From positions 16,696,564 through 16,760,563 of the forward strand of contig NC_049987.1 in NCBI RefSeq assembly GCF_000003815.2: a stretch of 64,000 nucleotides of DNA, written 5' to 3'. This document shows, piece after piece, positions 38,501-53,500 of this stretch (its first letter is position 1; each line of letters starts with the position of its first letter). Below the pieces are notes generated by a model, which did not search any database, was not told the DNA's origin, and worked only from the letters and a program-made list of their open reading frames with translations. Made by a program: the position numbers and the translations under genes. This stretch comes from Branchiostoma floridae (Eukaryota > Chordata > Leptocardii > Amphioxiformes > Branchiostomatidae).

Positions 38501-41500
38501 CAAATGAAAAACATTTTTATCCTTCCATGGTGTTGGTTTGGGGAAGCATTAATTTTTTTTTGCTGCACAATAAAGAGAATTTATCTTATGATTACCTGCC
38601 AACCTTTCGTTAGGGGTTCTGCCAAGTACCTTCTAAATGACAACAGGGAGGTGAATCGCTTTCGTCGTACAATAAATAACTGTTAATGTATGATCAGGCT
38701 AGAAATCATATCATACGACATGGACTGACTTGTATTGGAAACCGTCGCAGTAAGTCTCACAGATGCAATGGATACTAGTGAGTCTGAAAGCAGCGCTGCC
38801 ATCTTGGTCAAAGTTGATAAATTTTACCCCGCTGATGGTCAGATATCGGGCAAACGGCAGGATAATTCCAGCTGTAAAACAGTAGAAAAATAGTCAAATA
38901 CAATATTCAATCTCAACAACTGGATTACTGCCGGACGTTTCGAGTGACATCCATCACTCTTCTTTTTAGTGACGCTGAACAAAAGTAACCGATGTCAGTC
39001 TATACGTCCAGAAATAAATCTCAGTTTTTATCCAGTTGTAGAGATTGAATTGTATTGACCTCCATAAACGCATTAGAAAATATGAACACAAAATGTGAAT
39101 ATCAATTAATCGTTGGTTCAGTTTTTTTATCAGCACATCATGGACGAAGGCAAGTTATTGCGATTGGCTTTGCATGCTGTAATGGCAGTTGCTAGTTCAG
39201 TAAAAGGAACTAATGTGAATTGTTGCTATTGTAAGAAACAACTGATAACTGAGAAAGAATAAATGGTCAACATCTAACCATGATTGCATTCGTCATCGGG
39301 AGAGATCTTGCCGTGTCCGATGATGACAGCGTTGGTGATTTTAGCCCAGCCCCACTCTGACAGCCTCTTAATTTGTTTCATCTCGATCCCTGCGTGCTCG
39401 TTGTACGCCAGGAGGAAGTCCTCAAACTGAACGGCTCCAACCTCTACCCATTCTGCACCTTTCTCATTCCTAAGTGCGCGTAAGGAACGGTTTAGAAATT
39501 CATGAATGTGTATTTTGAAACATGAAATTATATTATTATACGTCTGCAGATTCATATTCACTGTTGTTGACAAAAGCGCGTTGTATAGAATTCAGAAATT
39601 ATGAGAATCACAAAGTCCCCAGTCCTATTGGTTATACAAACATCACCCCATAAGCACGGGTTAATTTAAGGAAAAAGAAAGCTATGCAATAATGATGGGC
39701 TAATGATGCAATTGCATGCGTTTTCAGCAATGTAAGTGTCAGTTTGAATTAGCTGTACAATAAGTTTCCTTCCTTATTTTCTCACTTGGTGGCTTATTCA
39801 GTAATTACGTTACAGCTGATTGGCCAGGTAATATGTCACTGTAAATGTTTGCTTGTTTGGTTGTTTATTTGTTAACACTATGAAACTTTGTTTATTCAGG
39901 AAAGCTCAAATTGGTCCCCCATACCACTTTTCACCGAGGGGAAGAAGTAAGGGTCAGACAAAATGCGCAATAGAGGCACAGTTTACATTAACTAAAGCCC
40001 TAATACGTCTATAACACAGTTACACATATTTTACATCATTCTGTATATATCTCACACCTGTAGTTTACTAGACAACCACCAGTTTAGGGGAAGCTTCACT
40101 CCGGAAGTTGAATTTTGAAAGCCGCAACTATTGATAGCAAGCTAAGTGCTTGCCCACATAATTCTAATCAGTATGCATCTTTACTATTTTACGTCCATAT
40201 ACTTGATAGTTAAAGAACAATTCTATATCACAATAGTTCTTTTGGACACTTGTATCTGTTGTAAATAGTATTAAGTTAATTGCAAATAACGGTAACTAGT
40301 CAAATGGTATAAACGAGATAAACCAATTGTATTCTTAGTTCAATTCAGTCCGCGCATTGCGTGTACTGTGAAGCTGTGAAATGTTACCAGGGAAAATAAA
40401 CCATTACTACTACAACCACAACTTACCTCCAAGACGTCAGGCCCCTGAAGACAGCAGGTTCTGGCTTGGCGCCCCATGAGCAGCTCCCACCCTCAGCAGG
40501 GTAGTACTCGTGGAACACCCACAGCCCTATCCTCCCCTGGGAGTGCACCGTGTTGTTCTGGAACACTCCGAGTGGAACTCTTTGTGGGCAGATGTCTGGA
40601 TCGTAGGAAGCACCGTCGGGATGCTCGTGCATGCGGTACCAGAAACCAAAGTGGGTTCCTCCGGCAGCGTGGTTGTGCTGTTGCAAACATTTTACTACGT
40701 TACAATGTACTAGTATAGTAATGTGTTCTAATGGTGAAGTTGAAAAATAAATCGATAAAAAAATAAAGGTTGGTGAAAAATGACAGTAAAACATGTACGT
40801 TCAGAGTACTAATGATTTATATGCTGAAAATCATATCGTACAACTTGCAAAGAACATTCTGAAAAGTTACTTGAACATATGAAGAATGAAGAATGTTAGT
40901 AGTCGCCAAAACAATGCGTTGCGTATAGGTGTATCAATTGTCAATATGAAAACTAATGTTTATACGGTATACCTGAATGGTGTTGTTGGGGTTGGTAACC
41001 CAGTACCCAGCAGGCGTGATGTCATCGTTCAGCAGACTGGTGCTGGCTTTCACGAACAAAGCAAGATTATACTGCACAAACAACAAGATGTTTTCATACA
41101 TTGCCATGTACTTGAAAGTAGATTATAATATGCCGTTTCTACCCCAGTTGTCCTAGTAGGGATAGAAAGTCATAGAAGGGGCTATTCATTCAATAAATTA
41201 AGTTGATAACTTGATAAATAAGAGCCGAATGTCAGTCAAATCCCTGCTGTCCTATCCTATACATGAATTAATCGCTTGTCTCAATGTAATGCAGTCGCAT
41301 CTACAACCAAAGACATTACAAAATACACCCAACACTGTGAAAAAAACACGGTACATCACATACCGATAAAACATAGAATAACGTACATCAGTATGATTTT
41401 AAAACCCTATGAATACGTGTCTTTAGGAAATCAATCACCATGTATTCATGTATGTATCAAAAATAGATACAGTTCCTTAATAAACGTAAATAAACTTAAA

Positions 41501-44500
41501 CTTAATAAAATTATTTCACGATACATACAAATGTCTACATTCTTCACCTGAAGGACGTTTCCTGTTTCAATGCCGTCCTCAATAAAGAAAGCCCCTCCCA
41601 TGATGTTGAAGACCACGTTACGTTCCACCAGTAGGTTGTGTGTACCGTGCATGGTGACGGCCCTGTTAAAGCTGCGGTGGATGGCACAACCACGCACGTA
41701 CGAGTTGCTCATGTCACCGTTCAGATGGGAGTGGATGGGGTAGCGGCCCAGACGGAAGGCTTGTCCAACATACGTGAACTGTAATGATAATATTTTACAT
41801 TTTAACACCACGCATTGCCATCGGCTTATACATTATTTCTGAAGCCTATCCAGTTTATTACTACTTGTTAACTGTATGAATATCATGAAAATATCACTAC
41901 TGATTTCTAACTTCGTTTTTATGTACTGCCTTTTCTCTAGGCATCATCGAAACAGTTGACATGCCCAGGATCGCAATGCATTATATAAACGAAATGATAG
42001 AGTTCAACTTTCAACATTATACAAGAGTCGAGCCACCAGACAAAGTATGAAAATCTGCAACTTGCAAAATAGCATACTTGTACCACAGTGCTAACTTCGT
42101 GTGAGATATCTTAGATAATGTTCTATCAGAAAATCATCTCTAAAACCCTAAAGTGATAACACAAATGCCGATCTTTCTCACCTCCACGTGCTCAATACGA
42201 GCAGTGACGAGACCTGCATCTGGTTCTGGCTGGTGGATCAGAACATGGCCGCCGAACTGGTCATTGCCGAGCTCCTCTCCGAATCGACCCTGGAAGCACG
42301 TCTGAGTCGCAGATTCACCTGTTTAACGAAATATTATAAACAAAATATATTTCTAAGTCTTCTTTGGGTCTGCTTTGTTAGAAAAGAACATATTTGAATC
42401 TATGAACCGTAAAGAGGATATATAGGGACTCCATCACGTTTGATTACATCCTTCATACTGTAGCAGCAACACCTAGCTGCAGTGTCAAGTAAATTTACTA
42501 GTATTGCCCTACGGAAGATGACACAGTACTAACTCTTGGTAGTATTGAACAACGCGTTTAAGCAAATACTAGGAGACAAATAGTTAAAGATAAAAGAACA
42601 TTGCTTGCAGAAGCACGCCACAATTTGAGTACGTCAAGTAGTATGTTTTCCTTCGACATTTTCTGCTTAATTTTTTTGTGAATTGAAGCTTAAGGAAATC
42701 ATATAGAATTTCGAAATTCAAAGTGCTGTTACAGTAATATCATTTTACATAATCGTTATCTTATTCTATCTGGACAGAACATGACAAGAGATGACGTCAT
42801 ACCAGTGTCGAAGCCCTCCTCGCATGCCTCGATTTGGTCGTGCCAAGTCGGATCATCAGACCCCCTGATGACGACATTCCTGGTGAGGAGGGCGACTTCC
42901 CCTCTGGTCTCCAGCGTCACTCCTGAACTTGTAAACGTCTCCTCCTCAGAGAGGTGCTCGTACTGCAGAGGCTCTGCAAAAAAGGCTTAACTCTAATTCA
43001 CCTTTATCCGTGAGGTAACATATATGCGTAGTTTACGAAATAATGGTTGCAATGTTCTAAAAACCGGGTATTTGGGGTTTTAAATTGCAATGCTTTCTAA
43101 GTATTGCAAGTTGAAACTAACATCCGTTGACTTGATATCCCTAAATAACCCGTTTTTTTTATAACCATAGATATAGGTTACCCCGCGGATAAAGATGAAA
43201 TAGATTTATAAAGTAAAATTTCTGTTCATTCGTATTGGTGTCCATATTGGTGCTTGCCAAGGCATTGTAGAATACTATCAGAGTCTGAAGTCATAATCAT
43301 GCAATGGACACACTCATGGATATATTTGATTATTACAAAAACAAATTTTGTGGTAAATTAATGACCTATCTATAGTTCTGACAGCAGTGGGTCAAAGTTT
43401 CCCGGAAGTCTGTATCGCTAATCGTCCTAGACCATTTTCAAGGTCTATACCATATATTATTAAATACTATTAGCAACTTTATCACTACTTCAACATATTT
43501 TTGATAAATCTTTCCCAAGAAAGAAAAAGCCAGAATAAAAAAAGAGAACACAAATAACATGCAAATTTGTGAGGAGATCTGACCTGTGACAGTGATGGTA
43601 ACACCATCTGCAGCCACCGACGCTATCTCTCTCACTTCTGTCTCAGCCTGGCTGTTGCGATGTCCGGTCGTTGCTATGGCGATACTGTCCCCTGCCTTCC
43701 ACGTGACCGGCTGCTCCAGAACGAACGTTGTCTCCCCTACTGTTACAGTCTGGGCCAACCGGGTCCATGTAACCGGAACAGGCATACCTAGGAGTAAAAA
43801 AAATAAACAAACAAATTAATTTTGACTTAAATTTAATCTAATTTTCAAGTTAATTTTTGATTTAATTAAGACTAAACCATTATCACATCTATAGATTTAA
43901 TTCAAGCGTAAGTAATTCAAGCGTAAGTAATGTCAAATTTGTATAACCAGCAACCCTTCATCGACAGTCTGAAGTCAGCTAGATGGGACACAGTGCTCGA
44001 CTGCTTTGATGTCACCGAGGCCTGGAACGCCTTTAAAGACATTTTTCTGACTGTCGCCGATGAGTATGCTCCTCTTCGCAACAAAACAGTGCGGGAAAAC
44101 AATCACACTGCTCCATGGTTGACAGATAGAGTGAAAAACATTATGGGTCGTCGAGACGCGGCCAGACGGAAAGCCATTAAAACCAGGGATGTTAAAGACT
44201 GGGAAATCTACCGATCTCTCAGGAACCAGGCAACTTCTGTGATCAGGAAGGAAAAGAAAAGTCATTTTGCCGAAGCTGTGACTGATGCTAAGGGTAACCA
44301 ATCCCTTATGTGGAAAATCATCAACAATTTCACGGGGAAATCCAAACCTAATAGCGTAGTCAGTCACTTGGAGCGTGCTGACAACACCACAACATCTACT
44401 CCCTGCGAAATAGCACAGGACTTCAATGAATATTTTACGTCCTGTGCAACAAGACTTGTTGATGGGATGCCAGCTTCTCAGGAGGACCCTCTTCGCAACA

Positions 44501-47500
44501 TGCCTGAGCCGACGAAGACGTTCAGCTTTGAATCCGTCGATGAAGTCACTGTACTAAATGAACTCCAGAGGCTAAAAACAAAGAAAGCGACGGGGATGGA
44601 CAAAATCCCCTCCAGACTTCTCAAAGACTCCGCCCCTGTGATAGTAAAGCCACTTACGCACATTTTTAATCTGTCACTCTCCACTGGAGAAGTCCCAACT
44701 GAGTGGAAGGAGGCGCAGATCTCACCAATACATAAGTCCGGAACACGGGCTAACGTTGCCAACTATCGGCCAGTGTCTGTGCTAAGTGTCACGTCCAAGG
44801 TGATGGAAAAGCTTGTGTCCTACCAAGTATCGCGCTTCTTGGATAGGAACGATCTTCTCTCAGCACATCAAAGCGGGTTTAGGAAGCATCATAGTACAGC
44901 GACTGCAGTCCAGAAGATTGTTGAGGATGTCAAGTCCGCGTTTAACAGTAGCAAGGTCACGGTCGCGCTTTTCCTGGATTTAAGGAAGGCTTTTGATACT
45001 GTTAACCACAATATTCTGCTGGGCAAACTCAAGAAGCTGGGTTTTGATAGTGACGCTACAAAATGGTTCACATCCTACCTCACAGACCGTTTCCAGTGCA
45101 CGCAGATTCAGGGTCAACACTCTACAAAAGCTCTGGTCACCTGCGGGGTTCCCCAGGGAAGTGTCCTGGGCCCCTTGTTATTCTGCATATATGTAAATGA
45201 CCTACCTAATGTCATAGAGAAATCCAGTATCCACTTGTATGCCGATGATACCATTCTTTACTACTCGGCATCTTCAGTAAAAGAGTGCGAAGAGACAATC
45301 TCCAGTGACATGACGAGAGTAGCAAAGTGGCTGAAAGAAAACAAGCTGCTACTGCACCCGGACAAAACCAAATCCATGTTATTTGGTCTCCCACAAAAAT
45401 TAAGACATACTGGTCAGTCTGTCAATATAACAGATGGTGTAAACGTCTATGAACAAGTTCAATCGTTTACATACTTGGGGGTCACTCTTGATCCATCTCT
45501 CCTGTGGACTTCACATGCTGGGAAGGTGATGAAGAAAATCCTTGGTGGTCTTGGTGCCATGAGGCGGGCCAAAAGTTTTGTCTCAACAAAAATTCTACAG
45601 ACCATGTGCCAAACTCTGTTGTTGTCTCACCTTGACTACTGCGCCACCGCGTGGTTACCAAGTCTTATTCAGCGCAACAAAGGACTAACCGTACAACTTG
45701 ACAGACTGTTGAACAGAGCGGCAAGACTGATCACAGGATACAGACTTCAAGATCATGTCCCAGTTCACACCTTGCTAGCTGCTGCAGGGTTGGAGTCTGT
45801 GAGTAAACGGCTGGAAACGGTCTCTCTTGTTACAGTTTTCAAGTCAGTGCGGGGAAGAGCTCCATCGTATATGTCCACATTATTCCGATGGATGTCACCC
45901 CCGACCCTAAGGGTCAACACACGTGCAGCGACCACACGGTTACGGGACTATGACCCCCACATGCTTCAGTTGCCAGCTGTCAGTGTGACGTCATTTCGCG
46001 GCAGTCTGCAGTACCACGGCGTGCAGCTGTGGAACAAACTTCCTCAGGAAACACGTAGCATGGTGAATTTTAGGACATTTAGGCGCCAATTACACCCAGT
46101 GGCTTAGCAATGATACTTTTATAGCTATGTTGTTATTTAGTGTTGTTATTTAATGTTATTGTGTTGTTTCTGCCCAGGATTGCCTGAAAAACAGGTCTAG
46201 ATTGACCTGAGCTGTATATGCCTGGTTAAATAAATAAAGTGAAATAAAGTGAAATTACTAAATGTCTTCTCCAGACAAATTGACATATTTACTCCTGCCA
46301 CGTAACCTTGCAGAAACATACGTCACTAGTGGGTCCCCGGAAGTCTTCATCACCACCTGTCCTATCTCTTAAGGAATAGAACATATGCGAAAAACCTCTT
46401 GATATATTGTTATGAACTTGAATCAGTTCTGTTACTTGACAACATGTTGTACAAATCAATACAGCACTCACCATGCAAGTCTAGGTTTCCGTTTCTAACG
46501 CCAAGAACTTTGGCGCCGTAGATCGGGAGCTCCTTGGAACGCAGGTTTCCGTGCAGAGTGATGGTGGCCTGGTGTTGGAACGGTTCTTCCTCTGTACCGA
46601 CTTGGAGAGTTCCTCCATCTGTGATGAGTATGTACTCAGCCTGTAGGTGCACATCTCCCTCGTCATTGAACAGCAGGGTGCCACCTGCAAGGATGGTTAT
46701 ATGTCAAGTTGGTTTCGTTATACCCCCGTCACATTAGGCGAAAATCGATCGGAAGACTAGTCTACGAGCTCTAAATGACATTTTCGTGAGTAAGACGTCC
46801 GGTGTTCTCACGATCATCTTGCGATTTTTAAAAGATTTTCAGGGGTCGTACGATGGTAAAATCAGCCGACCTATAATCCTGCGAACGCGAAGTACGTCCG
46901 AAGATCGTATATAACGTGACGGGGGTATTATGCATCCGAATATCCAGATAGCCACATCCAGACCAGAAGTGTGACGTCAGCAATGTGTCAAAGGTGCTTG
47001 GATTACTTTCTAAGGGGAATCAAAGAGGCCATTTACATCAGAGCCCATTGACCTTCCCTCAACAGAGACTGGGGCCGATACCGACTTCCAAGCTCCTTTG
47101 ACCCATTGCTAACGTCGTCACACTTCGATCCAGTCGGGATGTGTGGCATAGGCTTCGGGTCATTTCGACTTGAAAAGGATCAGAGCCGGGACTAACCGAA
47201 AGCTTGTTGATAAGCGCCTGATATTGTGATCGGATTTAAAGTAAAAAATTGCATCATAATATCAATGTCTTTTAACATTATCGAATATTTGGTTTTACAC
47301 TCATGTATACACTCATCATCGATCAAGCATTTTCCTACCTTGGATCAGCAGCATTTTGAGTATTGGTGTATCGATGTCCAGCAGTAGAGTCTGTCCCTCA
47401 TGGACAATGACAAGGTCTCCCTCCACAGGTAAGCCAGCCTCTCCCCCACCCCAGGTGTACACGGATGACCACCTGTCCACGTAGTAGAAGTCTGCATTGT

Positions 47501-50500
47501 CCTACAGTAAAGTAATACACAAAAAAGATTTGATGGTACAGTGTCATTGATTGAAGGTTTAGTCTCAATCTGCCCGTTCAAAGAAGAAAGCAACTTAGCC
47601 AAAATAGACTTGTTGGGAGAATGGATACATATCTACAAAAATACATTGTTTCTTTTTTCCAGTGACCTTTACGCAAATAGGTTCTCCTGTGTTATTGTAC
47701 ACTATCTGTGTCACGCCTTGTACTCAGGAAAGTTCGTTGCTGTGTAATAGATGGCTTAACGTGTTTTATCTGTAGGAGTCTTACCTGTGTAGCAATTCCG
47801 TTGGCGCCCTCTGCCCTGATCTTCGCTCTTGCGCTTCCGTTGTGGGCGCCAGTCACACAAACGATCTCTGTGTCTGACCGTACTCCAGATATGCCACAGT
47901 CGCTTCCCGCTATGGAAACACTCGTGACGCCACTGGGGTATAAACGAACATAACAAAGCATAATATGTGATCTGTTATCTCCATGAAAAATGAAGAATCT
48001 GATATAGTTGTTTTATTGTGTTCAAGGTCAAGGTAAATTTTGGGCCCCCTGGTATGTGACCTTGTTGAAGAGGATCTTTAGTAGACAACAGAATAAGAGT
48101 TTGAGAATAATCATATTCGTATCATCACTAGGTTATCATGCAACAGAATGTTCACTGGTCCAATCCAAAAGCTAATGTCTCAACAACAACAAAGAGGAAA
48201 ATGTATTTATCTATTTATTGACATTCTCCATATACACAATATGTATGGCGGAAAATGTGTCAGAATACACCTTTTCAAAGCCGCCATTCCGAAATCATAA
48301 CAATGATACGTGATCAGGTATCATTTACAGGTATCCTTTACGAAGAACCAAAGAAAATATACCTAAGGTTTGTTCCGGTGACGGTGACAGTTGTTCCCCC
48401 TGCCGTTCCTCCCATCCCAGGGGAGACGGACATGATGATGGGTGTCAGACTGCTGTCATAGGTGAACGCGTTGGGTAAAGTTCTCGTCTCTTTGCCAACG
48501 ACAATGGCAACATCACAAGCCGCAGTCCCACTGGCTAATCCTGATAAGCCAAAGATAAAAAAGTGTATCTATATTTCACTTGTGTCTTATTACACTATTT
48601 GACCTGATATTTTCCTTATGTAATATACATTATCATTATCGACGCTACGTAATTATTTTTTTTTTCATATACGCTAATAGACAATTTCTTGGGGTGGCCA
48701 ATATATAATCTTAGCTTGATCGATTACAGTTGGATTATTAGCATTACTATTTATCGCTTATGATATTTACTAATTATGTGCAAAATAAACATGATAAATG
48801 ATAAATTATACTTATTACTTATGCAGCAACTTACGATATGAAATTAGGACTCTAACAGAGAATAAACTTACCATCATGTGCTGGTAGTTCACACTGTATC
48901 AGACTGGGGTTTACACTGGTAATAGGACAGGAGCGACTGCACACGGTGACGGCTGCGTCTTCAGCAAAACCAGTTCCTGTTAGAGACAGGGTATGGCCAC
49001 CTCCAAAACTTCCTGTAAGAACAATGCGTACGATACAAATTGTGAGACGATGACATCAACATGTTATAGCCAACACTACTGTTTGAGTAGTGTCTTTTTA
49101 CAATAATGTCTATTGTCAAATGTATGCCTCCTATATTTCTACAATATACTTGCAATGTAGCCTTCGAGTACGACCTTAGAAATAAACGTACAATTTATAT
49201 ATGACACCATTGTAAAATTTCCGAATTTTTTCTCAATATGTAATAAAACATATCTTTGACCAAAAAAAAGAGATAAGGTGATCAATCAAATGTAGGCAAT
49301 GTATTAGGTAACTGAATGAATATTTGCAAGTTTGTTAAAGACTCTCACCTGAATTCGGTGTAACTGCTGATAGTGACAATTCGTAGTTAAAGGTGACCCC
49401 GGATCTCGCATTTCCCTTCGCAACAACTGTCACGTCCACGACGTAGTCACTGCCGGCCACGTGTTCTCCGAGTGTGCAGACGATCTCCGTGTCCGATGAT
49501 GAGTCTACCGCACAAGGGGCGCCATCAATGGAAACTTCATTGTCTCCTGTCATTTGTCCGAATCCTGACCCTGTGATCGTTACCGATGCCCCGCTGGTGG
49601 CTTCGACTGGGCTGATACCAGCCACATTTGGGGTTAGGGTTGAACTGTACGTGAAGGCTTGTGGGGGGTAGCTTTGCCCATTGGAAACCACAGACACTTG
49701 AGCTTGGTGGTCACTTCCATCAGTTGCTGAGAAAAAGACAATAAATCGACAAAAGTCAACAACGATTTTGAGTAAGTGACACCAAACCCTTTTGTGAGTC
49801 GTGACTCATTGATTTGGCTTTATGAACATGAATGAACTAGTTCTATCACCTCTAAACCCTACTTCCTGTCGCTCCCTCTAGTTTGACCTTTGCAGCGACA
49901 CCACATTTCCACTCACTTCCTGCCACCCCAATGGCTCTGTATTCGAATGATTACGAACACACACATCATGACACATTGAAAACAAATCCTCCGCACATAG
50001 ACTAAAAAAAATGAGATAAAACAGCAACGTTTTGGGCACTACTAAGTATTTTGAAGAACAAACGCAACAAAAGTACCATGCCAGTAGAAATTGTATGTTG
50101 AAGATTGCTGGTGATCATTTACCTGGAGTGATGCAGGTTACGGTGGAGAGATTAACAGACATGATCTCGCAAATCTGTCCGTCCACGGTGACGTTAGTGT
50201 CACTGCCAAAGCCGTTGCCTGTGATGGTCAAGGTTGTCCCGCCGGCGAGACTCCCCTCTGTCGGTGACATGGAGTTGATCACAGCCTGGCTGGACACAAG
50301 CGTACTTGACGCGGCGTTTCCCCGTCCGGCCACGTGTACCCCAACAGTCTGTTCCCCGACTGGTATGTGCTCGGCTGAGCAGACAATGACGCCATCTGTA
50401 ACGGACGTGACAGCACATGACGTCGTTTCCCCGAAGGTGACGGTTATGTCTTCCTTGGAAGTTCCAAACAAGATTCCCCTGATGGTGAACTCAGTGACAG

Positions 50501-53500
50501 ATCCAGAACTTGTTGATGGAGTTATGGTTGAGACACGTGGTGTTTGCGAGCTCTGTAAACCAATCAGAGAATTCTGAATTACCATAAAGCCTTGTACTCA
50601 TTAACATACCTGGTCCCCGGATACAGCATAAGTCATTACAGAGAGAGTTAAATGATGTTAAAGAAATCATTTGTATTTTACAGTTACAATTATGTATTTT
50701 ATTTCAACATTTAAACTAGAGTTCCACGAACACATATCACCTTCTCTAAATAAACGGGTTATTATGAAGAATGCTGTTGGTAAACATGAATGAGTTGATC
50801 AAACCCACGAAAATACAAAGCCAGTAGCATTACCGCAGGAAAACGTTTTAATATTTAATATTAATATGGCAGCTATGTTTCAGTTGCACCACGATGCAAT
50901 GGCCTAGTGGGTAGAGTGTTCGCCTTGCATTCGGTAGGTCGTGAGTTCGATTCCCGGCCGAGTCATACCAAAGACTTTAAAAATAGTACATGCTGCTTTC
51001 TCTGCTTAGCACTCAGTTTTCGGGAAAGAGTATGGAAGTTGAACACACACCACTACCAGTGGACTAGCCCCCTGCTGTAGTGATTGCGTTGTGTGGCCCA
51101 GGGCTAAGGAAACAGAGATGGGCACCGTCCTATGCGCTTTCAGGCGCGGGAAGGATTTAACTTTAACTTAAGGGTGTGGTGGGTCTGTATGTAGTTCAAT
51201 GTCATATAACTCTAGAAGTTGTGAATGTATCTTGGTGTTATTTGATAGCTAGATATAGCGGTTGTGGGAACAATTATCATGGTTCACCTGGTGTTTTGCT
51301 ACAGTACTGCAGCGGGCTTTGGATTTTTTTGTGTTTGTTCTCGTCAAAGGCAATAAAGATCATTCGCGCTTAAAGTGTTATCCTCTTAGAAAATGTTCAC
51401 TGCGTCGGGTAACGTTTGATTTGAACACAATTCTACACTTACCCGGTAAGCATACTTGCATCCCCTGTCTTCATCTGTAGGGTCACAGACGCTGTCGACG
51501 TGATGCCCACTCGTTGCTTGGGTGACGGTGACGTCCCTTGTTCTCTCGGATGCTGCTTGCGTTATGCAAATGATTTCGGTGTAAGAAAAGGACTGAATAT
51601 CACATGGGACTGTTCCAACCGTTACTGTGGTACTGTCCATCGATGAGACGAATCCTGATCCGCGAATGGTGAGCTGGGTTCCTCCTTCAGTAGAACCCTG
51701 CTCAGGGGATACAGACGTCACTTCCGGTAGAAGAGCGAACATGCGAGACTCCTCCCCTTCAGGAGTGGCCATTCTAGCGTACCCACGGTTCTTGATGTTA
51801 ACAGACACTGGATGGAAGGATCCTACAGGCATGTTGTCAAGAGGGTTAACCTGACAGGTGATGCTATTGGATGTTGATGATGTGACGTCACAGGAGTATG
51901 CGCCAATCAGAACCTCATTCTCACACGCGTTTGTGCTGAAGCCCGTACCCTGGATGGTGATGGTCTCCCCAGCAGTACCATGGGTAGGGCTGAGGGAGGT
52001 GACAGTTGCTGTCATGCAGTTACGGAAGACGAAGCTAAACGGAGCATCGGGAGATGCAGTAGGAGGATCTGTGGAGCAGTCTAGCACTTCTCTTGTTGAT
52101 CCTGGGCATGTCACGCTGGATGCTGGAGATGAGAATGAAAATGTTTGAGTGACCTGAAGTTATCTGTTTGAATCAAGAACATTCTATTATGAAAATGAAT
52201 GCATTATTACATCAGGCAGCCAGTAATCAGAAAATGTATTTAGAAATTTGATAGTTGCTGCCAGCAATGTGTACAATTTGATATGACTTTGCTAGACATA
52301 TTTTTATAAAAACGAGATAGCATAATTTCCATCATCTATTAGCAGCATCGTCTACAGCACCGATGTTATTTATCTACATCATCACCATCGTCTTCATCAT
52401 TATTGTTCCTCTTTAGAGCACCCTTCATGACGAGTTGATGATAACAACAGGGTTGCTCACCTGGTCCTGCCCCGATAGGATTGTATGTTGCTTCTATGCC
52501 ATTGAGTGTGAATGAAAGGGTCTCTGTGCGGTCCAAGGCCTGGATGACTTCCACCTTCCCAGTCATCTGGATGTCACATTTGTCATCGACGCATCCACTG
52601 GTGTAGTAATAATCACCCACGGCATTGAAAGTGTAGGAAAAGGAGCCTGCCAAGAAAAATACAAATTTTACATTGCTAATTATATATGGAATAACGACTG
52701 TTATACTTAGATACTTTATTACTTATTATTGATTATTAATCATTTTTTGTTGAATATTGTTATCATTAACACTTTATCATTAATTATTCATTCATAGAAA
52801 TGTTGGTTAACAACAGTTAAACAGGTTGTAGCCTTACATAACCAGTTCTGTCACATTTTGTGCAGTGCAAAATTGACTTTTGGAGATATAGCTTTGATGC
52901 TGGCGTGGATCGATTGATTGATGTCGCACACATGCTTTTATCAATAGTGGTGTCTCCTAGCTAAAACACGAGGTCATCGGATTACCGTCCAATCCTATGG
53001 ACTACAACATCTATCCGTATACCATATACCGGTATACCACAGTTTAGGTAGGTCGACGACCTCTTGAAAAGTGGATTTTCAAGTGTGTAAAGCTGATAAT
53101 TTCGTGATCTTCTAACATTAGGCTGCATCTAACCATCTACAACGATCATCAATATCATTCATATTACGCACCTTTGCTTGACTTGGGTCCACTGGAGAAG
53201 CCGTTTTCTGATAGCTCCCCGCCTGGTCCAGTTGTCTGTCTGATGGCGAACCCCACACCCTGTGTGTAAGGAGACCAGGTCCAAACCACAGTGTCGCCTT
53301 CTTCGATGGTTAGGGTACCCTGGCTCCAGGCGTAGCCTTCGCCAAAGTCTGGGAAATGATAGATTCAAACATTTGTAAATAAGTCTAGATCTAGTTGTTT
53401 CCCTATGAACACTTTATAACTCCACGGAAAATATTGTTTTTGGTGTTTCCGTGTGTCCTTTTGTGTCCGGAGACCTTTGCTCAGCATAAGTTTAAAACCC

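Noticed and set aside
50900..50960. Possible tRNA gene
   Set aside because: A and B boxes are present but the acceptor and anticodon stems do not close, and a SINE body follows.
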